Assembly: GCA_030844565.1 (NCBI GenBank)
Contig: JAUUNK010000036.1
Span: 1 to 32,517, forward strand
Reading direction: 5' to 3'
Length of the DNA stretch: 32,517 nt
From: Bacteroides ovatus
Lineage (GTDB): Bacteria > Bacteroidota > Bacteroidia > Bacteroidales > Bacteroidaceae
Positions 17,063 to 24,677 of this stretch are shown piece after piece (the first letter of the stretch is position 1; every line of letters begins with the position of its first letter). The position numbers were made by a program, and so were the translations under genes. Below the pieces are notes generated by a model that was not told the origin of the DNA, made no database searches, and worked only from the letters and a program-made list of their open reading frames with translations.

Positions 17063-18382
17063 TTACAAAGTCCCTGAAATATAAAGCAATTTATAGTAGT
17101 TGAAAATGATGTTGATTTGGGCGTTCACCAACTGAACTTCCGCAGCAAGCTTGGAATTGCTTGCATCGAGCATGTCGGTAATCAACGCCATGTCATTCTT
17201 ATACCGGTCGCGTATCACCACATAATTCTGATGCGCCAGTTCCACGCTTTTCTCCTGAGTGGTGAGCTCCACATACGACTCCATGTATCGAATGTGGTCT
17301 GCCTTCACCGCCAGTCCGGTCTGTTCTCTGGCATCTTCCAATTGTTCCATGCTACGGCGGATAGTGAATTTGCTCTGCTTCACAGCTTTATTCGTCTTAT
17401 ACAGCGAAGCCAGGTTATACTTCATCCCTATCCCTACATACCAATAATTGAAATTCTTATTGATGGGCGGAACCTCGATGATAATGGGACCGTCAAAATG
17501 ATTCCCTGCAAACAAGCCTATCTTGGGAATCCGCTCAGACTTCACCAATCGCGCTTGCTGCTTGCTCATTTGCACATTTACCGCGAGCTGCTTCAATGCG
17601 GGAGAATTAGCATAAGCCGCTGTCGTCCAGTTCTCCTGCCCTTCCACAGGAAGAACTTTAGAGAGGATGGTCGTATCCGGTTGGAGCCTCACCTGCGCAG
17701 GCAGTCCTAGGGTAGTAACTAAGTTGTTGTTCAGGATGGCAAGAGTGTTCTGAATCTGTGTACGGGTGAGTTCAAGGTTGGATAGCAACAATTCATAACG
17801 GGTGATGTCGTTTCTCAGCACAATACCTTCATCGCTTTTTGCCCGCAATTCCTTCAACACCTGCCGGGTCTGGCCGATGTTCTTCTCATAGACTCCCAGC
17901 ATATTCTGCTGCTTGAAGAGGTCTAGATAATAGCCCACTAGCAGGAAACGCAGTTTATCGCGGTTGGTCTCGAGCGATAGCCTGGCGCTTTCTTCCTGCA
18001 ACTTCGCCAGAGCTATCCCGCTGGTGACAGCTCCCCCTGCATAAATGACCTGCGACGCCTCAATCGCAAAATTATTGCCGAAATGCGGCATGGGAGCGTT
18101 TACTCCCTCTGAGAAATCGCGGTCTATCAACCGCCCGTTTCCCAGGTAACTAAAAGATAAAGAAGCATTTATCTCCGGCAACCGGGCATCTTCCGCCACC
18201 TTCACGCCTTGGCTCGCTTCTTCTATCCCCGTCAGACAGGGACGTAGCGACTTACTGTTTTGGTCGGCAAGCGTAAACATCTCGTCTATAGACATAACTC
18301 GCCCGACCACTTCTTGGGCATACACGCCCTTAGCACATAACGACGCACAAAGCGCCATTATGAACAAAGTGAATTTGCTCAT
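17063..18382 (-). CDS. TolC-family outer-membrane efflux protein
   Basis: A 439-residue protein with an N-terminal signal peptide (cleavage probably after CAKGVYA, residue 22) and two repeats of the OEP type rich in long helices (about 50-220 and 260-430). It would form the outer-membrane exit duct for the adaptor and permease encoded downstream. It is first in the operon. Confidence 0.9.
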   Translation of the reverse strand: MSKFTLFIMALCASLCAKGVYAQEVVGRVMSIDEMFTLADQNSKSLRPCLTGIEEASQGVKVAEDARLPEINASLSFSYLGNGRLIDRDFSEGVNAPMPHFGNNFAIEASQVIYAGGAVTSGIALAKLQEESARLSLETNRDKLRFLLVGYYLDLFKQQNMLGVYEKNIGQTRQVLKELRAKSDEGIVLRNDITRYELLLSNLELTRTQIQNTLAILNNNLVTTLGLPAQVRLQPDTTILSKVLPVEGQENWTTAAYANSPALKQLAVNVQMSKQQARLVKSERIPKIGLFAGNHFDGPIIIEVPPINKNFNYWYVGIGMKYNLASLYKTNKAVKQSKFTIRRSMEQLEDAREQTGLAVKADHIRYMESYVELTTQEKSVELAHQNYVVIRDRYKNDMALITDMLDASNSKLAAEVQLVNAQINIIFNYYKLLYISGTL

Positions 18383-18461
18383 ACGTTGTGTTATTTACAA
18401 TGTTTGAATATAAAAAATGTAGGAATTAAGTAAGAAGTAGCACCTACTTAGTCGGAATTTT

Positions 18462-18588
18462 CTCTCCCCCATTGGTGGAAGAGGGATAGCTTGGTTAAGA
18501 CACCTTTCAGGAAATAGGAATACAAGTTTCTATTTTGCTTTTTCATTGAATACGTGGAACTTTATGCTCCATCCGGGATGCAAAAGTA
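18462..18588 (-). promoter_or_regulatory. Promoter and long leader of the efflux operon
   Basis: TACTTTTG on the minus strand (18581-18588) matches the -7 consensus, with no clear -33 box. It predicts a leader of about 190 bases before the TolC-like gene. The leader contains a 7-bp hairpin (18462-18468 with 18477-18483, loop of 8) that pairs fully only in the minus-strand RNA, through one G-U pair. No known riboswitch is recognised. Confidence 0.4.
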
Positions 18589-18650
18589 CGAAAAAAAAAC
18601 GAAGCATTCTTCCTTCTCTTCTTCATAGAAAGAAAAAAAGTGGTGTTTTA

Positions 18651-18682
18651 TTTGGTTTATATTATAAACTACTTTATATTTG
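18651..18682 (+). promoter_or_regulatory. Promoter of the membrane protein/winged-helix operon, with operator in the spacer
   Basis: TTTG (18651-18654) and TATATTTG (18675-18682) are separated by exactly 20 bases, a consensus Bacteroides promoter. The perfect palindrome GTTTATATTATAAAC (18655-18669) fills most of the spacer, so a bound protein would block RNA polymerase. Confidence 0.75.
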
Positions 18683-18742
18683 CAGTGTGAATAAAGGCTA
18701 TAAGAAAGGAGAACTGTATTCACTTATTTTTTTGCACAGATA

Positions 18743-18757
18743 GTTTATATTATAAAC
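18743..18757. promoter_or_regulatory. Second copy of the 15-bp palindromic operator
   Basis: GTTTATATTATAAAC is repeated without change in the untranslated leader, 88 bases downstream of the copy in the promoter. The two copies bracket the likely transcription start. Confidence 0.7.
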
Positions 18758-18799
18758 CGATTTACTGCTTTCCAGGCAGGAATCATAAAACCACAAAGT

Positions 18800-19417
18800 A
18801 TGGAAGATAAAAAGCTAAGTGAGAAAGAAAGTTTAGAACTGATCTCTCAGATGATTCAATCAAGTAAAGAAGGGCTGGAAATGGGCAAAGGCAACCTGTT
18901 TCTCTATTGGGGCTATTTCACCGTGGCGCTGTCGGTGGTTCTGTATAGTCTATGCTATTTCACCCAAGATCCGCGATGGTCGGTAGGCTGGATGCTAATG
19001 TTTGTCTTTTGGTTTGCCACGTCTTACATCAATCGCCGCAGCAAACCATCCGTGCTCACTTATACAGACAAAGCACTGTCGCAAGTGTGGCGGGTCATTG
19101 GTTATCTGTTTCTCGTCACTTTTCTGGCAATGAGCATCTTTATCTGCTTCTATGGAAAAGGCAGTTTCGTGCTTATGCTCCCGCTGAGTTTGATGTATGC
19201 AGCGATAGGCACGGCAATCACCGGTATCATTATCAAAGAAACATGGATGACGTATCCCACTTTATTTGCTTTCATGCTGGGTGTCTACATGCTGATGGAC
19301 TACACGATGGAAGGTGTAGCGCAACTGATATGGTATCTCTATTTTGGTTTCGCATTCGCGGTTATGATGATTTTACCCGGTCATATTCTAAACACTAAAG
19401 CTAAGAAACAAGCATGA
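18800..19417 (+). CDS. Small multi-pass membrane protein of unknown function
   Basis: A 205-residue protein with a charged N-terminal 35 residues (EKESLELISQMIQSSKEG) followed by about six hydrophobic segments and a short basic tail. I do not recognise a named family or catalytic motif. It overlaps the next gene by 4 bases (ATGA), so translation is probably coupled. Pairs of a small membrane protein with a small winged-helix repressor often respond to membrane or drug stress; that role is only a guess here. The divergent efflux operon starts about 400 bases away. Confidence 0.8.
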   Translation: MEDKKLSEKESLELISQMIQSSKEGLEMGKGNLFLYWGYFTVALSVVLYSLCYFTQDPRWSVGWMLMFVFWFATSYINRRSKPSVLTYTDKALSQVWRVIGYLFLVTFLAMSIFICFYGKGSFVLMLPLSLMYAAIGTAITGIIIKETWMTYPTLFAFMLGVYMLMDYTMEGVAQLIWYLYFGFAFAVMMILPGHILNTKAKKQA

Positions 19418-19695
19418 AAGAACTAGACCCTTTGTTGCATTCTCAATTAAGGTTGGCGGTGGTTTCTATACTGATGTCGGTGGATGAGGCTGATTTCGTA
19501 TACATCCGCGAAAAGACCAATTCCACTGCAGGCAACCTGAGTGTTCAACTAGATAAGTTATCAACAGCCGGATATATCACAGTACAAAAGGAATTTGTGG
19601 GTAAGAAAACCCGGACAAGTTGCCGAATCACAGAAAAAGGCAAGCAGGCATTCGAGGAATATGTGGAATGCCTCAAGGAGTACATTAAGATATAA
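19414..19695 (+). CDS. Winged-helix transcriptional regulator (MarR/PadR-like, single domain)
   Basis: A 93-residue protein made almost entirely of one winged helix. LAVVSILMSVDEADFVYIREK opens it, the recognition helix region is STAGNLSVQLDKLSTAGYI (about 36-54), and a basic wing follows (FVGKKTRTSCRIT). It ends with a short helix suited to dimerisation. It resembles the small winged-helix proteins grouped near PadR and MarR. The duplicated perfect palindrome in the operon promoter fits a dimeric autorepressor. Confidence 0.85.
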   Translation: MKELDPLLHSQLRLAVVSILMSVDEADFVYIREKTNSTAGNLSVQLDKLSTAGYITVQKEFVGKKTRTSCRITEKGKQAFEEYVECLKEYIKI

Positions 19696-19721
19696 AGGTG
19701 TATCTCTTTAAGTAGATGGTG

Positions 19722-19763
19722 ATGCAAGAAGCCGGTACATAAGTTCCAGTCTTCTTGCATTTA
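19722..19763 (+). terminator. Terminator after the winged-helix gene
   Basis: ATGCAAGAAG (19722-19731) and CTTCTTGCAT (19751-19760) form a perfect 10-bp stem with a 19-base loop. Only a short T run follows, so termination may be weak or Rho-assisted. Confidence 0.55.
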
Positions 19764-19895
19764 CACGACACATATATTCATCGTGCAGGGCATATATACC
19801 CTGCATGCAGGACATATATACTCAGCACGCAGGGCATATATACCCAACGCGCAGGACATATATACTCTGCGGACAGAGTATATACGCCCAATATG
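19764..19895. repeat. Array of 22-bp near-palindromic tandem repeats
   Basis: Five units begin at 19786, 19808, 19830, 19852 and 19874, each exactly 22 bases, preceded by a diverged unit at 19764. The pattern is CAGGRCATATATACYC followed by a variable six-base end. In its phase TGCAGGG...CCCTGCA the unit around 19785-19806 is palindromic apart from one mismatched pair, which becomes a G-U pair in minus-strand RNA. There are no unique spacers. The array lies between two convergent transcription units. Confidence 0.85.
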
Positions 19896-19935
19896 TCACC
19901 TGTTTCCGGCTATACTTTCCCCTACTTATGCCGAC

Positions 19936-19969
19936 AAAAAAAGGCGTTTCAGAAGCACCTGAAACGCCT
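19936..19969 (-). terminator. Rho-independent terminator of the rhamnosidase gene
   Basis: AGGCGTTTCAG (19942-19952) and CTGAAACGCCT (19959-19969) form a perfect 11-bp stem with a 6-base loop. On the minus strand it is followed directly by a run of T. It is 18 bases beyond the rhamnosidase stop. Confidence 0.9.
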
Positions 19970-19987
19970 GAACCTCTAAATGGGAAA

Positions 19988-22720
19988 TTATTCGTTATAG
20001 GAAGTACTTAGCTGGTAATCGCCCGAATCGAAATGGAAAATAGCATAGCCATCTTCGAGTTTGATAAACTTTCCTCCGGCTTTCTCAATAGCTTTTTTAT
20101 CTACTTCATTTCCGGTTAGCGGAACATATACCAAAGCGGATGTGTTGCAAGGAATCGTAATGTTCCAATGGAAAGTTTCCTTGTCTTTTCGCCAGGAACT
20201 TTTAATATCTCCATGCACCGACTGATAGGAAGCATTTACAAAGTCGAGCCCCTTCACCGGATAAGGTTTCAGACGGATAGTCTTGAAGGCAACACTCCCG
20301 GAGGCATTACCGATTCCCGCCAGATAATTGTAGCACCACACAATAAGGTCGCCCAGCAACATGACATGATTGGCGGAGTTCATCGCAGGGTCGGCGGTAT
20401 TTCCGTTCCAAAGCTCCCAGATGGTAGTAGCTCCGTTGTCCACCATATATCCCCAACTCGGATAGGTGCGGTTGGTAGCTATCTGATAGGCAAGGTCTAT
20501 GCGTCCATAATCCGACAATCCACGCATCAGTTGCTGAACGCCCACCAAGCCGGTACTTATATGCCCTTTGAAATCGGTCAAAGTCTTTTTTACGATATTA
20601 TCAAAAACAGCTTTCTCATACTGGCGGGGGACCATGCCAAAACGCAAGGACAAGATATTGGCTGTGACCGTATTATTACTGTAATAGCCACCGTCGGCAT
20701 TAAAATATTTCTTATTGAAGGCTTCTTTTACTGCCTCCGCTTCTTTATGGAAGGTTTGCGCATCGTCGGGACGCCCGGTCAATGTGGCAAAGCGTGCCAT
20801 CACATTCGACAAATAATAATAGAAAGTGCTCCCAAGCACAGCCCCGTCCGTCAGGCGCGAAGGGTCTTTGGAGTGAATCAGTTCGGGCGCCTCGGGGGGC
20901 ATACACCAATCTCCGAAGTTGTCTTTCGTCATAATGTTATCTACCATATATTTATCACGCATATAATTCATCCACCGCTTCATCGAATCATAATGTTTTT
21001 CGATGGGGCGGGAATCTCCAAACTGGTCATAAAGCATGTTGGCGATGATGATATAAGCACCCGGCCAGGTCATATTGTCGGTGCACACATCCCAATAGTT
21101 AGGAGCCACGTCGGGGACAGCGCCGGTTTCTTTTTGTGCCTGCTCGATGTCGTCCAGCCACTTGGCATACAAAAGATGATTATTGAAAACGTAGCTTTCG
21201 CCCTGAGAGCCTACTGCCCTGTCGCCCAGCCATCCCATACGTTCGTCGCGCTGAGGACAATCGGTAGGCATGCCGCGATAATTGCCGCGTATCCCCCAGT
21301 AAGCATTCTTATATATCTGATTGAGAAGCGCATTGGATGTTTCCAGATGCCCGGTCAGCTCCATATCGTCATAAATCACCTGTCCTTCAAAATCATCCGG
21401 CGAGGGTTTCTCTTTAAATCCGGTCAGCTCCACATAGCGGAATCCATGATAGGTGAAAGTAGGTTCCCATACTTCCTGAAAGGCTCCTTTGAGTGTATAG
21501 ACATCCATCGCTTCGGCGCTACGCAAGTTGGCTGTGTAGAGAGAACCGTCTTTCTTCAAAAGCTCGGCGAAGCGGAGTTTCAGTTGGTCTCCCCGCTGTC
21601 CCTTTACCTTGATGCGGAGCCAGCCCACCATGTTCTGTCCCATATCCAGGATGTACACTCCGGGAGAAAGCTCTTTAATCCCGACCGGCTTCACGGTATC
21701 CATTATCTTGATATTCCTGTTGAGCTGAGCTTCCAGCTTTCCTCCGGGAAGCTTCACCGCTTCGGCATTCGCCCAGGCACTGTCGTCAAACTTATAGGTA
21801 CTCCATCCCGGCATTTCTTTCCTTGCATCATATTCTTCCCCGTCAAATTCATTGTTCGAGCGGATGGGACCGTCGGAAGTTATCTTCCACGAAGGGTCGC
21901 TCGCTACGATTTGCTTTTCTCCGTCTTCGTAAACAATCTCCAACTGCGCTATCAACTTAGGAACATCAAAATGACGCACACCGGGAATACGCATGGAAGT
22001 ATATCTACCATTCCCCAACATTACACCTATTGCATTTTCTCCTTTCGCCAGTAGGCGGGTCACGTCAAACGTATTGTATTTCACTACTTTCGAATAGTCG
22101 GTAGGCGTAGGAGACAATACTTGGTTGCCCACTTTGGCGTTATTAATGTAAGCCTCGTAAAAGCCCAATCCACTAATATATAATGTAGCTTTCTTGATTT
22201 CTTTAGATGTGGTATGGAACGGTTTACGAAGATAACGGGCAGGCACTTTCGTCCGCTCCTTCAACTGGTCTGCGGGAAAAGCTTTGCCAATCCACACTGC
22301 TTGCCAGTCTGACGGCTGCAAGAGCCCCATCTCCCAGCATGCGGGTTTGCTCCACTCCGATTTCCCTTTATTGGTTTTCACCTTCACCTTCCAATAGCAT
22401 CCCATCCGGCTTTGCAATGGCTTGCCGCCATAAGGGATGTAAATCGAAGCGTCGGACTTCACTTCTCCGGAATCCCACAAATCTCCTTCGTGCTTATTCA
22501 ACTTTTCTAAGGAACTTGCTACAAGAATATGATAAGAGACTTGCTTCACCCCCCTGGCAGGGGATGTCAATTGCCAACTCAAGCGGGGAGCAGCAGTGTC
22601 AATTCCTTTGGGATCTACTCGCATCTCCGTCTTCATGCCGGAAATGTCAATTACACTCTTTTTAGCTTGTACATCCAAGCCTAAAACTAAAAACAGACAG
22701 ATAACTACGATGTTCTTCAT
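19988..22720 (-). CDS. Secreted alpha-L-rhamnosidase, GH78
   Basis: A 910-residue glycosidase that would hydrolyse terminal alpha-L-rhamnose from polysaccharides, plant glycosides or host glycans. A signal peptide (MKNIVVICLFLVLGLDVQA) directs it out of the cytosol. Order: an N-terminal fibronectin-like region (about 25-145), beta-sandwich domains (about 150-450), the (alpha/alpha)6 barrel (about 470-800), and a C-terminal beta domain. The barrel has the GH78 signature DCPQRDERMGWLGD with the putative general acid Glu493, and TTIWELWNG with the putative base Glu769. The frame is open 12 codons further upstream, but the ATG at 22720 is the one that starts the signal peptide. The gene stands alone with its own promoter and terminator, not in a susC/susD locus. 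Confidence 0.93.
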   Translation of the reverse strand: MKNIVVICLFLVLGLDVQAKKSVIDISGMKTEMRVDPKGIDTAAPRLSWQLTSPARGVKQVSYHILVASSLEKLNKHEGDLWDSGEVKSDASIYIPYGGKPLQSRMGCYWKVKVKTNKGKSEWSKPACWEMGLLQPSDWQAVWIGKAFPADQLKERTKVPARYLRKPFHTTSKEIKKATLYISGLGFYEAYINNAKVGNQVLSPTPTDYSKVVKYNTFDVTRLLAKGENAIGVMLGNGRYTSMRIPGVRHFDVPKLIAQLEIVYEDGEKQIVASDPSWKITSDGPIRSNNEFDGEEYDARKEMPGWSTYKFDDSAWANAEAVKLPGGKLEAQLNRNIKIMDTVKPVGIKELSPGVYILDMGQNMVGWLRIKVKGQRGDQLKLRFAELLKKDGSLYTANLRSAEAMDVYTLKGAFQEVWEPTFTYHGFRYVELTGFKEKPSPDDFEGQVIYDDMELTGHLETSNALLNQIYKNAYWGIRGNYRGMPTDCPQRDERMGWLGDRAVGSQGESYVFNNHLLYAKWLDDIEQAQKETGAVPDVAPNYWDVCTDNMTWPGAYIIIANMLYDQFGDSRPIEKHYDSMKRWMNYMRDKYMVDNIMTKDNFGDWCMPPEAPELIHSKDPSRLTDGAVLGSTFYYYLSNVMARFATLTGRPDDAQTFHKEAEAVKEAFNKKYFNADGGYYSNNTVTANILSLRFGMVPRQYEKAVFDNIVKKTLTDFKGHISTGLVGVQQLMRGLSDYGRIDLAYQIATNRTYPSWGYMVDNGATTIWELWNGNTADPAMNSANHVMLLGDLIVWCYNYLAGIGNASGSVAFKTIRLKPYPVKGLDFVNASYQSVHGDIKSSWRKDKETFHWNITIPCNTSALVYVPLTGNEVDKKAIEKAGGKFIKLEDGYAIFHFDSGDYQLSTSYNE

Positions 22721-22753
22721 GATTACTATAATTGCCAAATAAAAGATATTGCA

Positions 22754-22774
22754 CAAAAATAGCTAAATTTTAGC
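22754..22774 (-). promoter_or_regulatory. Rhamnosidase promoter with adjoining palindrome
   Basis: TATTTTTG on the minus strand (22754-22761) matches the -7 consensus. Directly upstream lies the 13-base palindrome GCTAAATTTTAGC (22762-22774), a possible operator. No TTTG at -33 is seen, suggesting activation. This dyad does not resemble the direct repeat in front of rhaB. Confidence 0.45.
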
Positions 22775-22800
22775 AACCACCGACTTATCTAATAAACAAA

Positions 22801-22836
22801 AAAAGGACGAACCATGAAAATCATGATTCGTCCTTT
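22801..22836 (-). terminator. Hairpin at the left junction, probably the original tRNA-Leu terminator (attL)
   Basis: AAAGGACGAA/TTCGTCCTTT plus an inner CATGA/TCATG form a long stem, followed on the minus strand by a run of seven T. No minus-strand gene lies within the element's left end to need it. It is closely similar to the hairpin following tRNA-Leu at 32429-32460, and is best explained as that tRNA's terminator, moved away by the insertion. Confidence 0.6.
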
Positions 22837-23184
22837 AAGTACCCTTAACAGATGAAATATTGAACCTTTGGAATGATTTTCTAGAAATAGTAGATTATCT
22901 GCAATCAACACCACAAATTAGTAAAATTATAGTGAGTATTTAGCAAGTACAGTAATAAGGATAAAAATATCAGCACACCTATATAATATGGATATAATAA
23001 ATTAACATACAATAATTTAACACTGTAACCCGACACTCCATTAGTTGTATTTTAGTAGGCATGATAAAGACCCAACGGTTAGGTATTCATAAAAATTTTC
23101 CAGATATTTTTTTGAAAATCCAGCCTATTAAACTTTACTTTCTTACTAAACCATATATTTATATATGTATAAAACAAATAAACT

Positions 23185-23379
23185 ATGGATAACAACAACT
23201 ACAAAAGACAGTATCGACAATTGAATGATACAACAAAACAAAAGATTAGCCAAAGTCTAAGAGGCAGAACAAAGTCAGCCACTCACACCCAAGCTATATC
23301 TAACGGACTGAAAAAGTACTGGGCAACAATACCCAACCAACCTAATAATAATGAAAATAAGAATGAAGAACATGAATAA
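23185..23379 (+). CDS. Small basic protein, NUMOD3-like
   Basis: A 64-residue hydrophilic protein. The segment TTKQKISQSLRGRTKSATH followed by a second QAISNGLKKYW resembles the paired short helices of NUMOD3-type DNA-binding modules. It overlaps the next gene by 29 bases in another frame, so the two are probably cotranscribed, and an accessory role to that Rep-like protein is plausible. No stronger identification is possible. Confidence 0.6.
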   Translation: MDNNNYKRQYRQLNDTTKQKISQSLRGRTKSATHTQAISNGLKKYWATIPNQPNNNENKNEEHE

Positions 23380-24358
23380 AATATACGGTTTAAATATAGA
23401 TGCGTTGAGGCTCTGTTACGAAGTGACAGAACCCAACAATATCAACATCATAAAAGACAAAGTAATTGGAGAAGAAATTGATTTTCTGTATTTCTACCTA
23501 AGACGAATAGAAGGAAAGCACTTCAAATTTGTTTATGAAATACGTTATAATGACATGGGAAAAGATAAATTGTTTGGAGAACTACGTTTAGGCATCAATG
23601 ACAATCAAGAAGAAAGCAATACCCACCAAAACGGATATAAAAAAGCATGGATTAGTATTTCCAATCGTGTGTTATACAGCGATGAGATATACTATTTAGA
23701 TTTTATTGAAAACAATTTAGGCTTAGAATTACATAATATAACAACCCTAGACCTATGTCTTGATATGTCAAACGACATAGCCCGACTAATACGAAAACTT
23801 ATCCGAAACCCACAAATAACAACGCTTCTGAACGGAAAACGAATCACTAATCGCAAAGAAGACCGCCCCGAAATCATATATACTTTCAGTGGGAATATGG
23901 ATAAAGATAAATACTTAACCGTCAACATTAAACAGAAAAAAGCAATAAAGGATAAGAGCAAAGGTAGCACCCTTATAGCATACAACAAAAAAGCTGAAAT
24001 AACCAATAGTTCGGATAAAACGTACATAAATAACTACTATAACAATCCTTCAAAATTGCACCGTTTAGAAGTCCATCTAAACAATGAAGAAATCAAAAAT
24101 TATATAGCGAAAACCAGGTATGAATTATCATTTTATTCTTTAGCTGATGAAAAATTCCTAGCAAAACTTTTTGGTTACACTTTAAACAGCCTTATCAGAT
24201 TTGAAAAAGATGGAAAAGCAATAGATTGGACAGACCTCTTATCAGAAGGGTATAACAACCACCCCTGCCAACGGCTATTTTCTAGGGTAACTAATTCAAA
24301 TACAGAGAAAAATCTTTTAAAAAAACGTAGTTCAAAAAAACAATATAGCGAAAATTAA
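23351..24358 (+). CDS. Replication initiator or relaxase-like protein (Rep_trans / phage X superfamily)
   Basis: A 335-residue protein whose layout matches rolling-circle initiators: a mid-region motif ITTLDLCLDMSNDIARLI (about 136-153), then STLIAYNKKAEI (about 206-217, with a candidate catalytic tyrosine) and LHRLEVHLNNEEI (about 234-246). Such proteins nick one DNA strand to start rolling-circle replication or transfer. Alternative starts are Met5 and Met8; the overlap with the previous gene makes any of these possible. Just downstream lies a dyad with TGCGGA repeats, a candidate origin. Family assignment is by motif pattern and is moderate. Confidence 0.55.
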   Translation: MKIRMKNMNKIYGLNIDALRLCYEVTEPNNINIIKDKVIGEEIDFLYFYLRRIEGKHFKFVYEIRYNDMGKDKLFGELRLGINDNQEESNTHQNGYKKAWISISNRVLYSDEIYYLDFIENNLGLELHNITTLDLCLDMSNDIARLIRKLIRNPQITTLLNGKRITNRKEDRPEIIYTFSGNMDKDKYLTVNIKQKKAIKDKSKGSTLIAYNKKAEITNSSDKTYINNYYNNPSKLHRLEVHLNNEEIKNYIAKTRYELSFYSLADEKFLAKLFGYTLNSLIRFEKDGKAIDWTDLLSEGYNNHPCQRLFSRVTNSNTEKNLLKKRSSKKQYSEN

Positions 24359-24371
24359 ACATTAACTTCGG

Positions 24372-24440
24372 ATATGCGGAGTGCGGAATCAGAAATAGCA
24401 ATTACTATATTTCACTCCGCACCTCCGCACTTCCGCATAT
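24372..24440. repeat. Dyad of TGCGGA iterons, candidate origin or oriT
   Basis: TGCGGA occurs at 24375 and 24382; its complement TCCGCA occurs at 24416, 24424 and 24432. The left arm (24372-24387) pairs with 24424-24440 with one bulged base. The dyad starts 14 bases after the Rep-like stop. A third cluster, three copies in direct order, is at 30602-30622. Confidence 0.5.
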
Positions 24441-24459
24441 AAAAACAATATTCAAAAAC

Positions 24460-24576
24460 ATGGCAAAAGACATAAGAGTGAAAGCATATATATCTATCGC
24501 CATGAAACAAAAACTATTTCCACCTAATAATCAGCAACTTAACAACAAATACAATATTCACTTCCAAGATTTGTGA
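24460..24576 (+). CDS. Possible 38-residue ORF
   Basis: An ATG frame of 38 codons (starts MAKDIRVKAYIS) lies between the iteron dyad and the next terminator. It has no recognised domain. Its end overlaps the 8-bp inverted repeat ATATTCAC/GTGAATAT (24554-24561, 24573-24580). It could be chance. Confidence 0.2.
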   Translation: MAKDIRVKAYISIAMKQKLFPPNNQQLNNKYNIHFQDL

Positions 24577-24584
24577 ATATCATC

Positions 24585-24615
24585 TTATAAAAAGCGGTGG
24601 AAAACACCACCGCTT
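24585..24615 (-). terminator. Terminator after the FISUMP/TonB-C gene
   Basis: AAGCGGTGG (24592-24600) and CCACCGCTT (24607-24615) form a perfect 9-bp stem with a 6-base loop. On the minus strand it is followed by TTTATAAGATG, with the stem itself ending in TT. Confidence 0.8.
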
Positions 24616-24677
24616 AACACCCTCACTTCTTCTTGAAATCTTTACTGCTTGACTATTTAGTTGTATCAATAGCTCCA

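Noticed and set aside
18546..18743. A 65-codon ORF before the membrane protein gene
   Set aside because: It spans the promoter and ends in the second operator copy; it starts upstream of the predicted transcription start.
19764..19895. A CRISPR array
   Set aside because: The units are contiguous 22-bp repeats without unique spacers, and there are no cas genes.
20168..22054. A 628-codon open frame on the plus strand
   Set aside because: It is antisense to the GH78 gene, whose catalytic motifs are intact; the translated sequence has no recognisable domain and a composition typical of a shadow frame.
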